Shown here: positions 23,991-36,358 of the stretch, in pieces
Layout of the letters: each line of letters starts with the position of its first letter
Position numbering within the stretch: position 1 is the first letter of the stretch
Source of the DNA: Parasponia andersonii
Lineage: Eukaryota > Streptophyta > Magnoliopsida > Rosales > Cannabaceae
Length of the DNA: 64,000 bases
Direction: 5' to 3'
Assembly: GCA_002914805.1 (NCBI GenBank)
Contig: JXTB01000006.1
Span: 1,373,288 to 1,437,287, forward strand
Notes under the pieces: generated by a model
Database searches by the model: none
What the model was told of the DNA's origin: nothing
Seen by the model: the letters and a program-made list of their open reading frames with translations, nothing else
Made by a program: the position numbers and the translations under genes

Positions 23991-24004
23991 CAGCTCTAAT
24001 ACCA
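23991..24004 (-). other. Primer-binding site (initiator tRNA-Met)
   Basis: On the minus strand it reads TGGTATTAGAGCTG directly after the LTR end TTGTCA. It is the usual copia site for priming minus-strand DNA synthesis, with C changed to T at the seventh base. Confidence 0.85.
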
Positions 24005-24240
24005 TGACAAATTACAAGAATAATTCCTTGATATTCATTGGTGTCTAATACAACATATTTATACATAAACTCTAGATCAGAAATATTTTTAAACCAAAAT
24101 ATTTAATCAGCTCACAATATTCCTCTGCCCTTACTAAGTATACATGTCATATACATACTTCTCATGCCCATGTTAAGTGCACATGGCATACACACGTATA
24201 GCTCACACATGTGAGCTGTCAAACACAATTCTCTTCGACA
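24005..24240 (-). repeat. 5' LTR of the copia element
   Basis: It starts TGACAAATTACAAG and ends CTCTTCGACA (TG...CA), and is followed by CAAAC, the right target duplication. It pairs with 18935-19196. Confidence 0.9.
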
Positions 24241-24314
24241 CAAACAATGGAATTGACTTTTAGTGAAATCATCATTACATTCTAAAGTCCATTCTAATCT
24301 AATCAAACACACAT

Positions 24315-25058
24315 GAGATTTTACCTATAAAAATATTTCAATAACGAAATAATTTCACCGTATTTTAATACTTAAATCTACAAATAGTTTACATAAGTTT
24401 CAAGAACCACTTCAAATTCAATCTTCTCCCATAAAAAATAAAATTAACATGTACAAACAAGAGATGAGAAATGGTTTAACTTATGTTTAACCAATCAAAT
24501 CCCCAACTTGACATTATGAGAGTGAGAAGAGACCATGCTATCTACGAACTATGATTCACGTCTCGGTTGAGATTTATGAATTCATAGTCCAAAATTCTAT
24601 TAATTACAACTCAATATGAGAGTCCTTAATCTTGTACTTCCAGCTTCGACACCATCTTTTTGTTCCTTTTTCTTTGCTCTTCTCTTCTGCGGATTTTTTC
24701 TTTTCATGAATAAATTAACATCCTCCTGAGATTTTGCCTAAAAAAAATTTTCAATAACGAAATAATTTCAACGTATTTTATTACTTAAATTTATGAATGG
24801 TTTACATAAGTTTCAAGAAAAACTTCAAATTCAATCCTCTCCCATAAAAAATTAACAAATTAACATGTACAAATAAGAGAGAGATGGTTCAACTTATGTT
24901 TAACCAATCAAATCTCTCAACAACTTGACATTATGAAAGTTAGAAGAAACCACGCCATCTGTGAACTGTGATTCACGTCCAGATTGAAGTTTTCGGATTA
25001 GTAGTTCAAAATTCTACTAATTCCAACTCAATATGAGAGCCCTTAATCTTGTATTTCC
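24315..25058. repeat. Tandem duplication of the UGP3 3' end and downstream flank
   Basis: Copy 1 (24315-24643) and copy 2 (24728-25058) share most bases over about 330 positions. Both contain TTTACATAAGTTTCAAGAA, TTAACATGTACAAA and CTCAATATGAGAG. Copy 2 includes the last 53 bases of the UGP3 coding region. In copy 1 the equivalent of the TGA stop reads TGG. The 84 bases between the copies are pyrimidine-rich and end CATGAATAAATTAACATCC, which resembles the LINE tail near 18220. The duplicated exon piece cannot be used without the missing first half of the exon. Confidence 0.85.
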
Positions 25059-28000
25059 AGGACCAGCTTCCAGTTTCCATCATATTCTTATCAATGGGGC
25101 CTAATTTGATCGCCATACCTGTTTTTTCCAATGAAATGATGGATGAATATGAGAATTTTATTTCACTTGGCAAAGTATTTCAGTGAGTCTGTGTGTGCAT
25201 GAGAGTAACTTTAGGAAAACCTGAATGTCCTGATGTTATCTTCAATTTGTAGCCATTAGGAACTTCAAAGACATGATTTCCCTGCATCAGTTACAAAGCA
25301 GTAAAAGAATCTTAGATTCACTCGTTAGACACTTGTAGCCAGCGTAAACAGTACAGTAACACTTCTATAACTAATAATAATCACCAAAACATAAACAATA
25401 ATCACCAAAACATAAACAATTACGGTTACTATAATAATTAATATTACTAGTACTAGTAAGAGCAGTAGGAATTATTCAAAAACAATCAATTGAGCAGCAA
25501 TAATAACAATGAAAGAAATCCCAAGTAAAATCTCCATTAACCAAAAATCAAAGAATCATCAGGCTCAGATCAGAAATCACAAATTTTAGCTAACATAACT
25601 TGAAAAAAGTTTCTGATCTTCCACAATGCCGAGACAATTTGGCTATCATGCCAAGCACATTATAACAATTCCACTTCAGTCTAACCTGTATGGTGACGTC
25701 TGTTGCCTCAAATTCAGCATTTCCATGCAATACAATCTTACATGCCTCAAAGCGCTGCACTTCATGTTTCCAATATACATTGTCCCCACAATTCCAGTTA
25801 ACTCCCTGGTTCAGAACTTTAACGTTCTCTAATCTACATCTTCCACACCTATAAAGACATACGTGCAATGAATGCTATTATTGACTAGAAAATTCGTGAA
25901 GAAAGGGAGACAGCATAGTACCTGTGCCCATATTGCAAGATATGTTCTCCATTGTAATCAATCCTATTTGAGCCCACAACGCTGCCAGCCTCTATGATCA
26001 GGCTTCCATCAAGCTGGAAAAGAGAAACCAATCACTTGACCGGCAACAAGCTATACACTGTAAATAGTCTATTTTCAGAATTACTAACCTGAACATTCCT
26101 CCATAGGAACTCTGCAACCTCTACTTTTAATTCAGACTCTCTTGATATAGAACCTTTACAGAACTGACAGTAAAAGATAAACAGAAGTTACATTTGATGC
26201 TCAGTTTTTGTGCTTCACTATTAGAGTAATACAAAGGGAAAAATTAGATAAAAGAACCGAAAATATGTATTCCCAGATGGCAACATTTAGATTCCAGCAC
26301 CTTTCAATTATTACTGTTAAAAGGCAAATCAATAATCAGATGCAGATGGCATCTACATTTTGGGACTGGTACCTCAGTTTACATTATTCCCAACAATAAA
26401 GGAGAAATATGAGTTCAAACTTGAACCATGAAATGTAGGACAAAGATTATGAACTTACTTTTTGCCTTGTGACCTCCCAAAGTGGGCCAAGAGCAGGGTG
26501 CAGAAGGATAAGAAACGGTGGCCCAGAAACATATCTGTCATTACCTTCAATCTGCAGTATATGACAATAGAAAGTACTATAATTGAGGCTTCCAAAGAAA
26601 GATACAACAATTTCAGAATGAGCAAATAATTAGAGACAACTTAACCTACTGCAAGTAAATTTGAATGATAGTGAAGAAAATATGAAAGGATGTACCTCAG
26701 GTAGTCCAATATCACACCGAGAAAGAAGATCATGTGCGTTTCTTAAGATATCCAGCAGTGAACCATCAGGAGTCTGCATATATGAATTCAAACAAATATG
26801 TTAATATGGTGGAAAAAATAATTTAAACATGATATGCTATTCAATGAGAATAGTTGCTTGAACTTTGAACTTTTTATTTTTCGGTGGTGGGGGAGAAGAA
26901 ATTAAGAGTTTAGGGCAAAGAATAATAGCATGTGCAATGATTCCAAGTACAGATTTAGACTGGTCTACTGTGGCACAAGAAGTAGATGACTTCTATGGAA
27001 GTCTGTAAGCATTGAATGAAGTTCACAAGATACCCAATTGCAATAGTTGTAGATGTTGTGACAACGGAAGTTCATTATACTCACAAAACAATAGTAAATG
27101 GCACATAATTAGAAAAGTATGACCTGGTGTAAACTTTTGTTTGCATGTTTTCTTTGCATCTTAGCAGATGATGTAACTCTTTTTCTTTCATTAAACACAA
27201 TAAATGTATCGAGTTTATCTGCTAAAACAAGTGAAACGAGTTAGGTTTAAATAAAGTACATTTGACATGAAAGAAAGATATAAATCAAAATGACCAGCAA
27301 GATAAACAGTCATATACCTTCCACATCCTTAAAACATCGAGATGAATATGAGTTAAAAAAGCTATCAGCTATATTTTGCATTGTGCATTCCAGTCTACCA
27401 CCCAAGACACTGAACAATATAAAAGGGTTAGGCTTCTCTTATGTCATCATCACTAGAAAATTATATTGTAACTCACATTTATATTCTGAAAAGGAAGCTT
27501 CAAGCTTCCAATGAAATTATCAGAAACTGTGGTATACTGTTTTTTACTGAGATCCTTTTTACTACAAAATGGAAACAGTGCAATAACATGCGGAGTAAAA
27601 AGTAGTTGCAGGTTCAAGTTTTGGCAGGACCACTCAGAAATTATTGTTCATAGCCAAAAATGTCAGTTTTGTAAATAGCAGATATGAGCATTAGAAGAAA
27701 TACCTGTGTGGCCTTCCATAATAGTCTACAAAAGAGATTTTCTTTTTCATATTAAGCACCATGCCAGGCAAGCTGTTACTGTTATTACTTGATCCAACTG
27801 ATTCTGCAGACAATAGATCCACATACAAGATGTTTGTATTTGCAGGAAACTCCGCCTGCAAACTTTATTGTAGAAAACTAAATTATATCTCAATAACTTT
27901 TCGAATGAACTGTTATAAAATACCTCTGAAGAAAAAGGACAAAAGAATAAGAATGTATCGAAAAAAACATCTGAAACAATTTTGTGAACAAAGAAACAGA

Positions 28001-30821
28001 ACCAAAACCCAAAAAGCAATCATCCCCCCACCCCACAACCCCAAGGACTAGGTCAAACATATTGAATCAAACGATATACACACTCCATCACAAACAGAAC
28101 CCTGAGCAACAAAAGAAAGACAGAAAATGATGCCTATACATAAAGTTCATTAACTTCTCAGCATCATGTCATCAAACTCATCAGCATATAGAAATTAGTA
28201 ATCCCACAAGATCTCATTTGTCAATATTGCGAAGATATACAACATAATAACTGACTAACCCCTCATTTACTACATATCTTGACCTGATTATGGAACCTAT
28301 AAAAGTGAACCAGAATATACCTATTAGGAGAAAGAGGTCCATCTGCAATTCCAAACTTGTCAAACTCTGTATATTCAATGCATGACAAACCATAGGCCCA
28401 CTTCCCATCTATATTTTTCTTCTCAATTAGAACATTAATTCCTTCTGTAGCCCCCAGGTTCCTCTTACAGGATGCAAAGCCTAGCTTCTGTAACATGTGA
28501 AAATCAAATACGATATAACAAAAGAAAACAGACAAAAGCCAAAATTGGCATGAACCAATCAATTAACATAGGTGCCAGTTTCCCCTAAATCAATCCTGAG
28601 GTCAAGTACCTATATTGAATTCAAAATTGCATCACTTAGAGAGGGGAAAAAAAGGAGTCCCGTTGCTATACAGAGTGTTTCAAGATTAGTTCTTAATCTT
28701 CTCCCTCTAAGTTTCTTATTAAAATGGAATCGTACCTTTCCTTCATGTAAACCAATCCCTGCCAATGCCAAAAGGGTTAAATCTGTGGCTGCCACAACAT
28801 TACTGCAGGTTTGCCCTTGTTAATTGGGGAAGATCAAAAAGATTGCAGTAAAATAATATGTTACAAGGCCATACCTGACTTGTCGAACAGTAGCTCCTTT
28901 TCTTCCATGGTTATAGAACCATTTGAAAATGCCTTTGTCATGTGCAAGTTTCCATATTACACCATGACCACCGGGCTTGCATACAAGCGAAAAAGTTTCA
29001 CTAACCAGCCATTGGCCATCTTCAGCGCTAACAGATGGAACAAGAGGCTGGAAATTCACAATAATAACATCCATGACCAACAATATTCATCAATGCAAAC
29101 AACACAATTTCTTCCTCGTAGGAAGAGTAGTAGATTACTCATAGCAATTCCAATATTAAAAAAAAAAACAAACAAAAAAAACCTGTTCAAAAAGTTGGAA
29201 ACTTGATTGACCTCTTCCAAACCATCCAAGCCTTTCACAAAGAGAAGTGATGCGTTCATGGTTATTCTTCGCAGAACTTGTCATGATTGCAACAGGGGTG
29301 ATGCACTGTTTGCCATAAATCTTGTAGTACAAAAACTCTCTAGCCTTGCAATTAAAAAACAACAGCACGACGCAATGTAATTAAATAATATACCATTCCT
29401 TGTCGTAATGCTAGTCATTATTCTAGCATGTGAGGGATTAAATACATACTTCCACTATTGACAAACAGGGATCTTATACCTGAAGATCTCTTATAAGACC
29501 TTCTAACAAAGTCCGTCCACAATATGGAAGCATTGCAGCAGGAAGACATTCCCCAGTGTCAGGATCAACCAAGCCAAGCCGGTCCGCAGCCCCTCCCAAA
29601 GGATAAATTTCACCTAGGTATGGTAAACCCTAAAAAAGGATAAGATCAAGTAGTTCAAGCCAACCAGTGAAATCTCCTTAGTTGAGTAAAATATACACGA
29701 AATCACCAACCTCAATTCCCCATAAAGCAGCCTGTGATGCATACTCTGTATTTTGAGAGAGATCAACTCCATTAGGAGCATGTATTTCCAAAAGCTGGCA
29801 TTCCATTTGTTCGTGTTTGTGTTTCGACCTTTTCCTAGGCTGCATTTCACCTCTTGTCTGGGCAAGAAGCTCCAAAACTCGTAACTGATATCTGCAACAT
29901 GTACGTAATTAAAAGTATATCACACCATATCAGTATAATTAGCAAAACTGAGAATCCATTATCAATATGAGCACTCTCTTTCAACCCCATTTAGCCAATA
30001 TGAAGAAATAAGGCAACCATTGATGAAAAACGGTGAAACTAAGCAAACTGGCTCTAAGCACCAAACCATGCAGTTTTATAAACATAAATGAGCAATGTAA
30101 AGAGTAACACTCTAACTCACCCAATAATTCCTCCAATGCTGTCATAGAACTCCTCAACGTCACCCAAATTCTTTAACAGCTTCCTCAAATCCCCAATGGC
30201 TTCATCACTCAAAGTCCAACCAAGCTTATTCTCAAAAGCTTCGCCGCCACCGCCGACACCGCCATTGACATCCAATCTCTCGATCATCCCCACCAGAGCA
30301 TAGAGCGCGCTCTTGACCGAGCTCCGCGCCGCCGACTCCAACTCGCCATCGTCAAACTCAAACCCGAAGCTAAGCACGTGCTCTTGCCCGGACGCAACCA
30401 AACACTTGAGCAAGAACAACTCATAGGAGGTTAAATTCAGCGAAGCCAAAACCCTAGAGAACCCATTCCTGCTGGAATTGAAGAAGTCCTTCACTCTCCG
30501 GTCTCCATCGACGACTCTAAGCTTCCCGCTCAAGCTTCTCGAACCGGAGAGCCTGGAAAGAAGAGCTTTGAGGCGAGAGATTTCTCGGTGGAGGTCGAAC
30601 TCGGGCGGTGGCGCCGCGAACTCGACCGGCGCGGTGGATACACGGCTGATAACACAACGAGGCGACGGTGACGACGACGACGAGGAAGAGGAGAAAACGA
30701 AAGAGAGTGGGGATTTCTTCGTGAGGGGGTGAAAGTAATGAGAGTGAGAGGTGGAGGTTTTGGAGAAGGAGAAGAGGAAGTGGTTCTTGTGATTGAGTAA
30801 TGGAGATGACTGAGCTGCCAT
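25006..30821 (-). CDS. UGP3: UDP-glucose pyrophosphorylase 3, plastid (17 exons)
   Basis: UGP3 makes UDP-glucose from glucose-1-phosphate and UTP inside plastids, the first step toward the sulfolipid head group. I joined exons 30821-30121, 29891-29711, 29629-29480, 29344-29183, 29047-28875, 28802-28736, 28487-28321, 27862-27704, 27409-27318, 27218-27124, 26773-26696, 26551-26459, 26163-26089, 26013-25922, 25848-25686, 25281-25221 and 25118-25006. All have GT-AG borders and keep frame, giving 873 residues, close to the Arabidopsis protein as I remember it. The first 60 residues are Ser-rich (a nine-Ser run), as in plastid transit peptides. Nucleotide-binding [13 protein letters not shown] is near 304, SAEDGQW near 405, KPGGHGV near 421 and LHPALGPLW near 692. 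The last exon ends [10 protein letters not shown]. It appears intact. The copia element and a partial copy of its 3' end lie just downstream. Confidence 0.95.
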
Positions 30822-30934
30822 TGTTAACGGTCTCTGAAAGTAGAGAGAGAAAGAGAGGTTTTGTAAAATGGAGGAAAGAGAAGATTGGGATATAGGGGGA
30901 GATGCTTTAGCATATGCCCAAAGCTTGGGAACGA

Positions 30935-30970
<36 letters not shown>

Positions 30971-31785
30971 ACCGTCAAATTGGAGGGAGTTGCTCTTGTT
31001 CCCTATTTTATCATCTAGTCCTCTCTCCCGACCATTTGATTGCTTGTTTGTATTCGCTCTCTCCTCATCCCCACTTTTTTTTTTTTTTTTTTTTTAATTT
31101 CTAACCCAAAATTTTCTAGAATAAACCAAAAGAAGGTAGAAACCATTTGATTGCTTGTTTGTATTTCGCTCTCTCATCACCCCTCTACTATTTTTTTCTT
31201 TTTTCTTTTTTTAAATTTCTAACCCAAAATTTTCTAGAATAAACCAAAAGAAGGTAGAAAGAAGAAACTCTCAAGTGTTTGTTCAAATAAAAATAAAAAA
31301 GGTTTTTTTTTTCAAAAAAAATTATTATTATGGAAAAATCACAGTGCTCCTCTATGTACACTAATGTGTAATATAGGATTGTCATGCATTAATCGTCTCA
31401 CATGTCATGTGTGATTAACACAAATTAATCCTTTTTATTTTAACCTTATAAAAGATAACCAAAACCTCATTTTAATCTATGGTTATCATATTTGGCAGTT
31501 CGAGAGTAAGATAACTAAATTTTATTTTAGCTTGGCATAGGCCGATAAGTGGAGTGGAGATTAGGTATTAAGTTGGGAGTTCGACTTTAACAGTATATGA
31601 GTTATTCTTTATAATAAGAGGAGGTTATTAGTTAAATCACGTTTAAAAAAAAAAAAGACTAAATCTTGTATTAGGTTCTTGACTTTTAAAATATCCAAAA
31701 TTAATTAAAAATAATAACTAAAAAAAAGATGAATATATAATTCAAGATTCCCTTCAAGCAAATATATATATATATAAATATATAT
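30822..31785 (-). promoter_or_regulatory. 5' flank of UGP3 with GA microsatellite
   Basis: A (GA)n tract at about 30939-30967 lies some 120-145 bases before the start codon. It reads (CT)n on the gene strand, as often seen in plant leaders and core promoters. No clear TATA box was found. A tandem duplication (31031-31260) follows, then AT-rich spacer. Confidence 0.4.
31031..31260. repeat. Tandem duplication, 111-base period
   Basis: The unit starting ACCATTTGATTGCTTGTTTG at 31031 recurs from 31142. Both copies continue through a poly-T tract of different length to TTTCTAACCCAAAATTTTC and GAAGGTAGA. Differences are few, so it is recent. It lies in the UGP3 5' flank. Confidence 0.85.
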
Positions 31786-32103
31786 GGACACCAATCTAGT
31801 AGGTAGATATTATTTTGACCAATTAAAGTTAGTCACACATATTTTTTTATGATAAAAGGATGAGAGAGAAAAAATTAAATAATAAACATTTATTTTTATT
31901 TTTTTAACTATTAAAATTATNGCTAATGAAAATTTAGTATGCACATTTTTTTATTGTAAAATGTAAGAGAGAGAAAGAGTATTAATGATGCACGTATTTT
32001 CATGCACTTCATTATAACTATGAGATCACCATTAGATGGTGATCCAACGGCTAAAAAAAAAACCTACTCATAGGTAAAAAAAAAATACCTATTGAATTGG
32101 CAA

Positions 32104-32105
<2 letters not shown>
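31786..32105 (-). mobile_element. (TA)n-inserted MITE, copy B (longest)
   Basis: It begins GGACACCAATCTAGTAGGTA after a (TA)n-rich tract (31762-31785) and ends GAATTGGCAACTT before another (32107-32138). Its ends are imperfect inverted repeats. Relative to copy A at 8880 it is inverted and has about 80 extra interior bases. One N is at 31921. No coding is present. Confidence 0.65.
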
Positions 32106-32138
<33 letters not shown>

Positions 32139-32171
32139 CAAGATATTTGACCACGTTTGTGATATTTTATA

Positions 32172-32521
32172 TGGATAACTACAAAAAATACTCTAAAGTT
32201 TAAGTGTTATGCAATTTAAGTCCTGAAATTTAGACTTTGCAAAAAATACCTTGAGATTATTAATTTTTGAAAATTAATACCCTGAATAAAATTTTTGACT
32301 AATTTTAGGAACGAAAAAAATAACATCTTCCATTAAAACTATATTAATTCATATTATTCATCTTAATTTTAAGGATATTATTGTATGTTATCATTTAAAA
32401 ATCAACCTAGGGTACTAATTTTTAAAAATTCGTAATTTTAGGGTATTATTTTGTAAAGTCCAATTTTTTGGTTTAAATTGTAGAATACCCAAAACTCAAG
32501 ACATTTTTTTGCAGTTAAGAG
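32172..32521. mobile_element. Inverted-repeat element, class unassigned
   Basis: The left arm reads GATAACTACAAAAAATACTC then GACTTTGCAAAAAATACC. The right arm read backwards gives CTTAACTGCAAAAAAATG then GACTTTACAAAATAATACCC. The arms are each about 110-150 bases, with almost no spacer. I found no reliable target duplication. The form fits a MITE or short Mutator derivative. Confidence 0.5.
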
Positions 32522-34335
32522 CACTTACTAATTAGGATCTCGGTTTTAAGTTAGAGTCACACCGGAAATAGGCGTGAAAGCCTATTATTCCTAATATGGT
32601 GGGGTGAGAATTAAATAATAATAAGTATTTTCTTTTAATTTATAATAACTAAAGGTCATTAGTTAAGTCCCACTTTTTTGGAAAAAAAAAACTATGGCTA
32701 ACTCTTCGTTATTATCCCACGGTAAATGATAATAAGTTATTACGGTTTTTGTTATAAAAAATCGTTTTTTTTTTCTGTTTTTTCTTTACGTAAGGTCTGC
32801 TTTCCTTTTGTCCATTGTGTTGTCGCTAACAAAATAATCGACACGTCATTTTCTACAAATTTCTTTTGCTCCTTGTAGTCAATTGCTCTATTTCTTAGTT
32901 GAGGGTTATCTTATATGTAGTTTGTGAAAAATAAGACAAATCTCATATCATATGGTCTTTGACTTTCATAATGTTACATATAAAGTCTTTGAACGATAAT
33001 TTTATCTTAAATTTTGATTTATGAACTTTCAAATATCACATTCCGCTACTTGAAGTTCTTAACTTTTTTTTTTTGTTTCTCAATTTCGGTCCATGTTCTT
33101 AATTTGAACAATATCGTTATAAAATTTACTGATAAAGTTTTTTAAAAAAATCATAATTCAACGTAGTAAAATATGACATTTAAAGGTTTATGTACTAAAA
33201 CATGACAAAAAAAGTTAACTCAGGGATCAAATCTAGAACATTTTAAAAGTTTAAAAGAGATTAATTTTAATTTCATTCTAATTAGCTAGAGACTTGAATG
33301 ACAAAGTTGGATGATTATAATGAGACGTGTCCAACCATTTCTTTTCTTCTTTTTTTTTTAAAAAAAATTTTTTGGTTGAATGATTATTTTTATTTCAAAT
33401 ATATAGGATGTTGGATTTTCTTTTTAAGTGAAGGGAAAATTATTGATCTACAATGACTTATGTGGACCGCTCAGAAAAAAAAAAAAGAAAGAATTATGTA
33501 CTGGAATTATATTTATACCGGCGAATAAATAAATTAACTTTAAAGTGAAATGCTGATAATGGAAATATTCGAAGAGTATTTATTCTAGAAGTTGGTGTCG
33601 TTCCAATTAAATTACAGACTTGTCGTTTGTCATTTGAGCTTCAGGTCATGTCGTGTGTGTCCCTCTGCTGTCGTTCAATTGATGGAACTACATGCTGAAT
33701 GTCGTTTGAACTACCCGTGTCATTTAAATTGCCATACAACATATCGCACGTTTGTCACCTGAGGTATGATTGGAGTTAATAAGTTATCGCCCAACTAAAA
33801 ATACATGTCGTTTCGTTTGATCTGATGTTGTCCATTATTTTAATTAACAAACATTTATCCCCAATAAACGATGGAAAGTGGAAACAAACAACGAATATAT
33901 TTCTCTTCGTGACGACTCCATGTTTTAGAGTTACGTATTGGATTTGCCATTATACAAATCCTAAAGATGCATACTTAATTAGGATATTAATTTGAACAAT
34001 TTGCATACTTGACGACTACACATATATATTGTTTATCCCAACCAAAAAAGGAAAAAAAAAAAGTGACAACTACATGATTACTCATTTATTCACAGATAAA
34101 CATATGTCTAGGTGTCTTGTAATACGATTCATAAAACACCAAGATTTCCTGATCACGTACGGTTCTAAAAAATTCATGTTTCACTTACTTTCCTCAAATA
34201 AATTAATAAATTAATAAATTAATAATAATAATAATAATAACAATAATAATTGAAGGGGTTTAATTAGAGTCGGATATTAATAACGTAAAGAGTACTCCTA
34301 GCCAAAAACAAACTGATCAACCTCTTAAAAGTGTC
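32522..34335. other. Intergenic sequence upstream of the GDSL gene
   Basis: No coding frames of note. The stretch 32900-33300 is AT-rich with words such as ACATTTAAAGGTTTATG that look like decayed repeat. About 33590-33850 contains several GTCGTTT/TGTCGTTC words that also occur around 43180-43360, 44150-44260 and 52850-52900, near the broken GDSL copy. (AAT)n is at about 34222-34240. Confidence 0.4.
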
Positions 34336-34343
34336 TATATAAG
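34336..34343 (+). promoter_or_regulatory. TATA box of the GDSL gene
   Basis: TATATAAG lies 111 bases before the chosen start codon at 34447. This places the transcript start near 34370 and makes the Lys-rich upstream Met (34393) part of the leader. Confidence 0.6.
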
Positions 34344-34446
34344 GCTCTCATTGTTTGTTTCATGAACACAAAACTACTAGTAGTAAATTCTAGTGAAAAA
34401 AAGAAAGAAAAAAAGAAAAAAAGGAAAAAAGAAAGCTACGAAGCAC

Positions 34447-36358
34447 ATGAAAACCATGATGACCTCCATCTTTGCCATGTTCTTTTCCTTGGCTTTTCTA
34501 TTTTCTTTGCCACTCTCAGTCACTGCATCTCCGTCCATACCTGCTGTTTTCGCCTTCGGGGATTCCACCGTTGATCCCGGCAACAACAACCGCTTGAACA
34601 CTATATTCCGCGGGGACCACCCTCCGTACGGCCGGGACTTCCCGACTCACACTCCCACGGGGAGGTTCTCCAATGGCAAGCTGACCACGGACTACTTGGT
34701 GTCCAACCTAGGCATCAAGGAGTTGTTGCCCGCCTACCTTGACCCCAGGCTCACCGACTCCGACTTGACCACGGGTGTCAGCTTCGCCTCGGGGGGTTCG
34801 GGCCTCGACGAGGCGACGACCGTGGCCAATGGCGTTTTAAGCATGGAGCAGCAACTGAGTAACTTCGACGAAGCCATAAGAAGAATGGAGAAAAGTATTG
34901 GGACGAATAGGACTGCGGAGTTGCTGAGGGAGGCCATGTTCGTTATAAGTGTGGGGACTAATGACGTGGTCTTCAATCTCTACGGCTTTATTCCCTCCAA
35001 CTTTCAGCGTTCGGCTTCCAACTACCATGATATGCTGCTCCGTAGACTTGGCTCTTTCGTTCAGGTATATTCTCTTTGGCTATAGCTAGCTGTACAAATC
35101 AAATTACTTTCATGGTACTCAACTTTATCTCGGTAAAAAAAATTGTCGCATTGTTTTAGCGAACTATGAGTTAATTAATCTTATGTTATTATAGATCTTC
35201 GTTATTTGATTCTAATAATAATAATAATAATATTTTGCTATGGCCTTTTTTTTTTTTTTTTTTTTTAAAACTAGCAAAAAAACTCCTGGTCCAATTGGTA
35301 TATCTGATCAGAGTGGTGTGCTACGCCACTAAGCTTTATAGTTTAAATATGATACTTTTATAATGTGATTAATATAATATGGCTATGATATTTTTTGTCG
35401 ATGGATTATGTAAATCCAGACATGAATTAAATGTTGACCTTAATTAAAGACTATTATTTTATAGGGAAATTTATTATATATTTAGCGGCCAGGATATACT
35501 TGATGGTTCGTTATTTTTTCTTTTTTAATATTTATTGTTTTTTTTTTTGGTTCATCAATTTTTCTTTCTTAATATTTATTAATTTTTCGCCGTATGCAGA
35601 GTCTATATGATAGGGGAGCTCGTAAGTTTGGGGTGGCAGGTCTCCCGCCAGTAGGATGCCTACCATTGCAAATGTCGATAGGTAGCGTAATGCCAAGCCC
35701 TCACATGCTGCAACGGATGTGTGTGAACAAACAGAATACTGACTCTCAAGCTTACAACTTGAAGCTTCAACACCTTCTTTCCAGCCTTCAAGTGTCCTTG
35801 CCTGCTTCTAGAATGGTCTACTTTGGGATCTATGAAATCATGATGGACATGATCATTAACCCTCTAAAATACGGTATATACTTGAACTCTTGATTATTTT
35901 ATTCTTACATATACTAAACATATAATTAAAATTAGAGTAAAGTTATGCGTCTTAACATGTGGCAGTATATATAGAACTAGTTAATATTAATTGCTGAATA
36001 TTTTTTGCTAGTCTACTCGTTAATTATCACCTAAATTTCCACATTGTTCAAGTTATTTTGTGAAAATAATGTGTCATAATGTTTAGCATTTTTCTTAAAG
36101 TTATTATGATATATCATGCGCATTGATTGTGTTATGGCGCTTGATGTTGTTCATTGTTCTATTAATGCAGGTTTTCAACGAACTCTTCAAGGATGCTGTG
36201 GAACTGGTTTGTTCGAGTTAGGTCCTCTGTGCATTGTGGGTATGCCAACATGTCCAAATGCCTCAAAGTACATCTTTTGGGATTCCATGCACCCTAGCCA
36301 AGCCGCATATTTGGCCATTTCCAACCACTATTCACAATCCGTGCTTCAATTCAACTAG
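34447..36358 (+). CDS. GDSL esterase/lipase, secreted (3 exons)
   Basis: Exons 34447-35064, 35600-35873 and 36171-36358 join in frame to 359 residues. GDSL enzymes hydrolyse esters, often of lipids or cell-wall acyl groups, outside the cell; the substrate of this one is unknown. Residues 1-27 form a signal peptide ending SVTA. Block I has the nucleophile in FGDST (Ser40), block III is GTND (Asn172) and block V is WDSMH (Asp335, His338), so the catalytic set is complete. It resembles the At2g40250 group. I chose Met at 34447 over the upstream in-frame Met at 34393, because the latter adds a Lys-rich stretch ahead of the signal peptide. Length fits the family. A broken second copy lies at 44262-52384. 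Confidence 0.92.

Larger units (their letters stand above)
18935..24240 (-). mobile_element. Full-length but decayed Ty1/copia retrotransposon
   Basis: The element reads right to left. LTRs lie at 24005-24240 (5') and 18935-19196 (3'). Next to the 5' LTR is a primer-binding site, TGGTATTAGAGCTG (23991-24004, minus strand), complementary to initiator tRNA-Met with one change. Next to the 3' LTR is the polypurine tract TTGAGGGGAAG (19197-19207, minus strand). Flanks CAAAT and CAAAC are a target duplication with one mismatch. The order gag, protease, integrase, reverse transcriptase, RNase H is that of copia elements. Stops and frameshifts throughout make it inactive. The two LTRs differ at many positions and by an indel of about 25 bases, so the insertion is old. 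Confidence 0.92.

Noticed and set aside
25187..25220. UGP3 ending in the intron after exon 16 with a short tail
   Set aside because: A conserved final exon at 25118-25006 in the right phase restores the family C terminus, and CAG-GTTTTC at 25221 is a usable donor.
28811..29206. 131-residue plus-strand frame inside UGP3
   Set aside because: It runs antisense through exon 5 and two introns of UGP3.
34393..34446. Upstream in-frame Met for the GDSL protein
   Set aside because: It would put a Lys-rich stretch before the signal peptide; the Met at 34447 gives a normal secretory leader and fits the TATA position.
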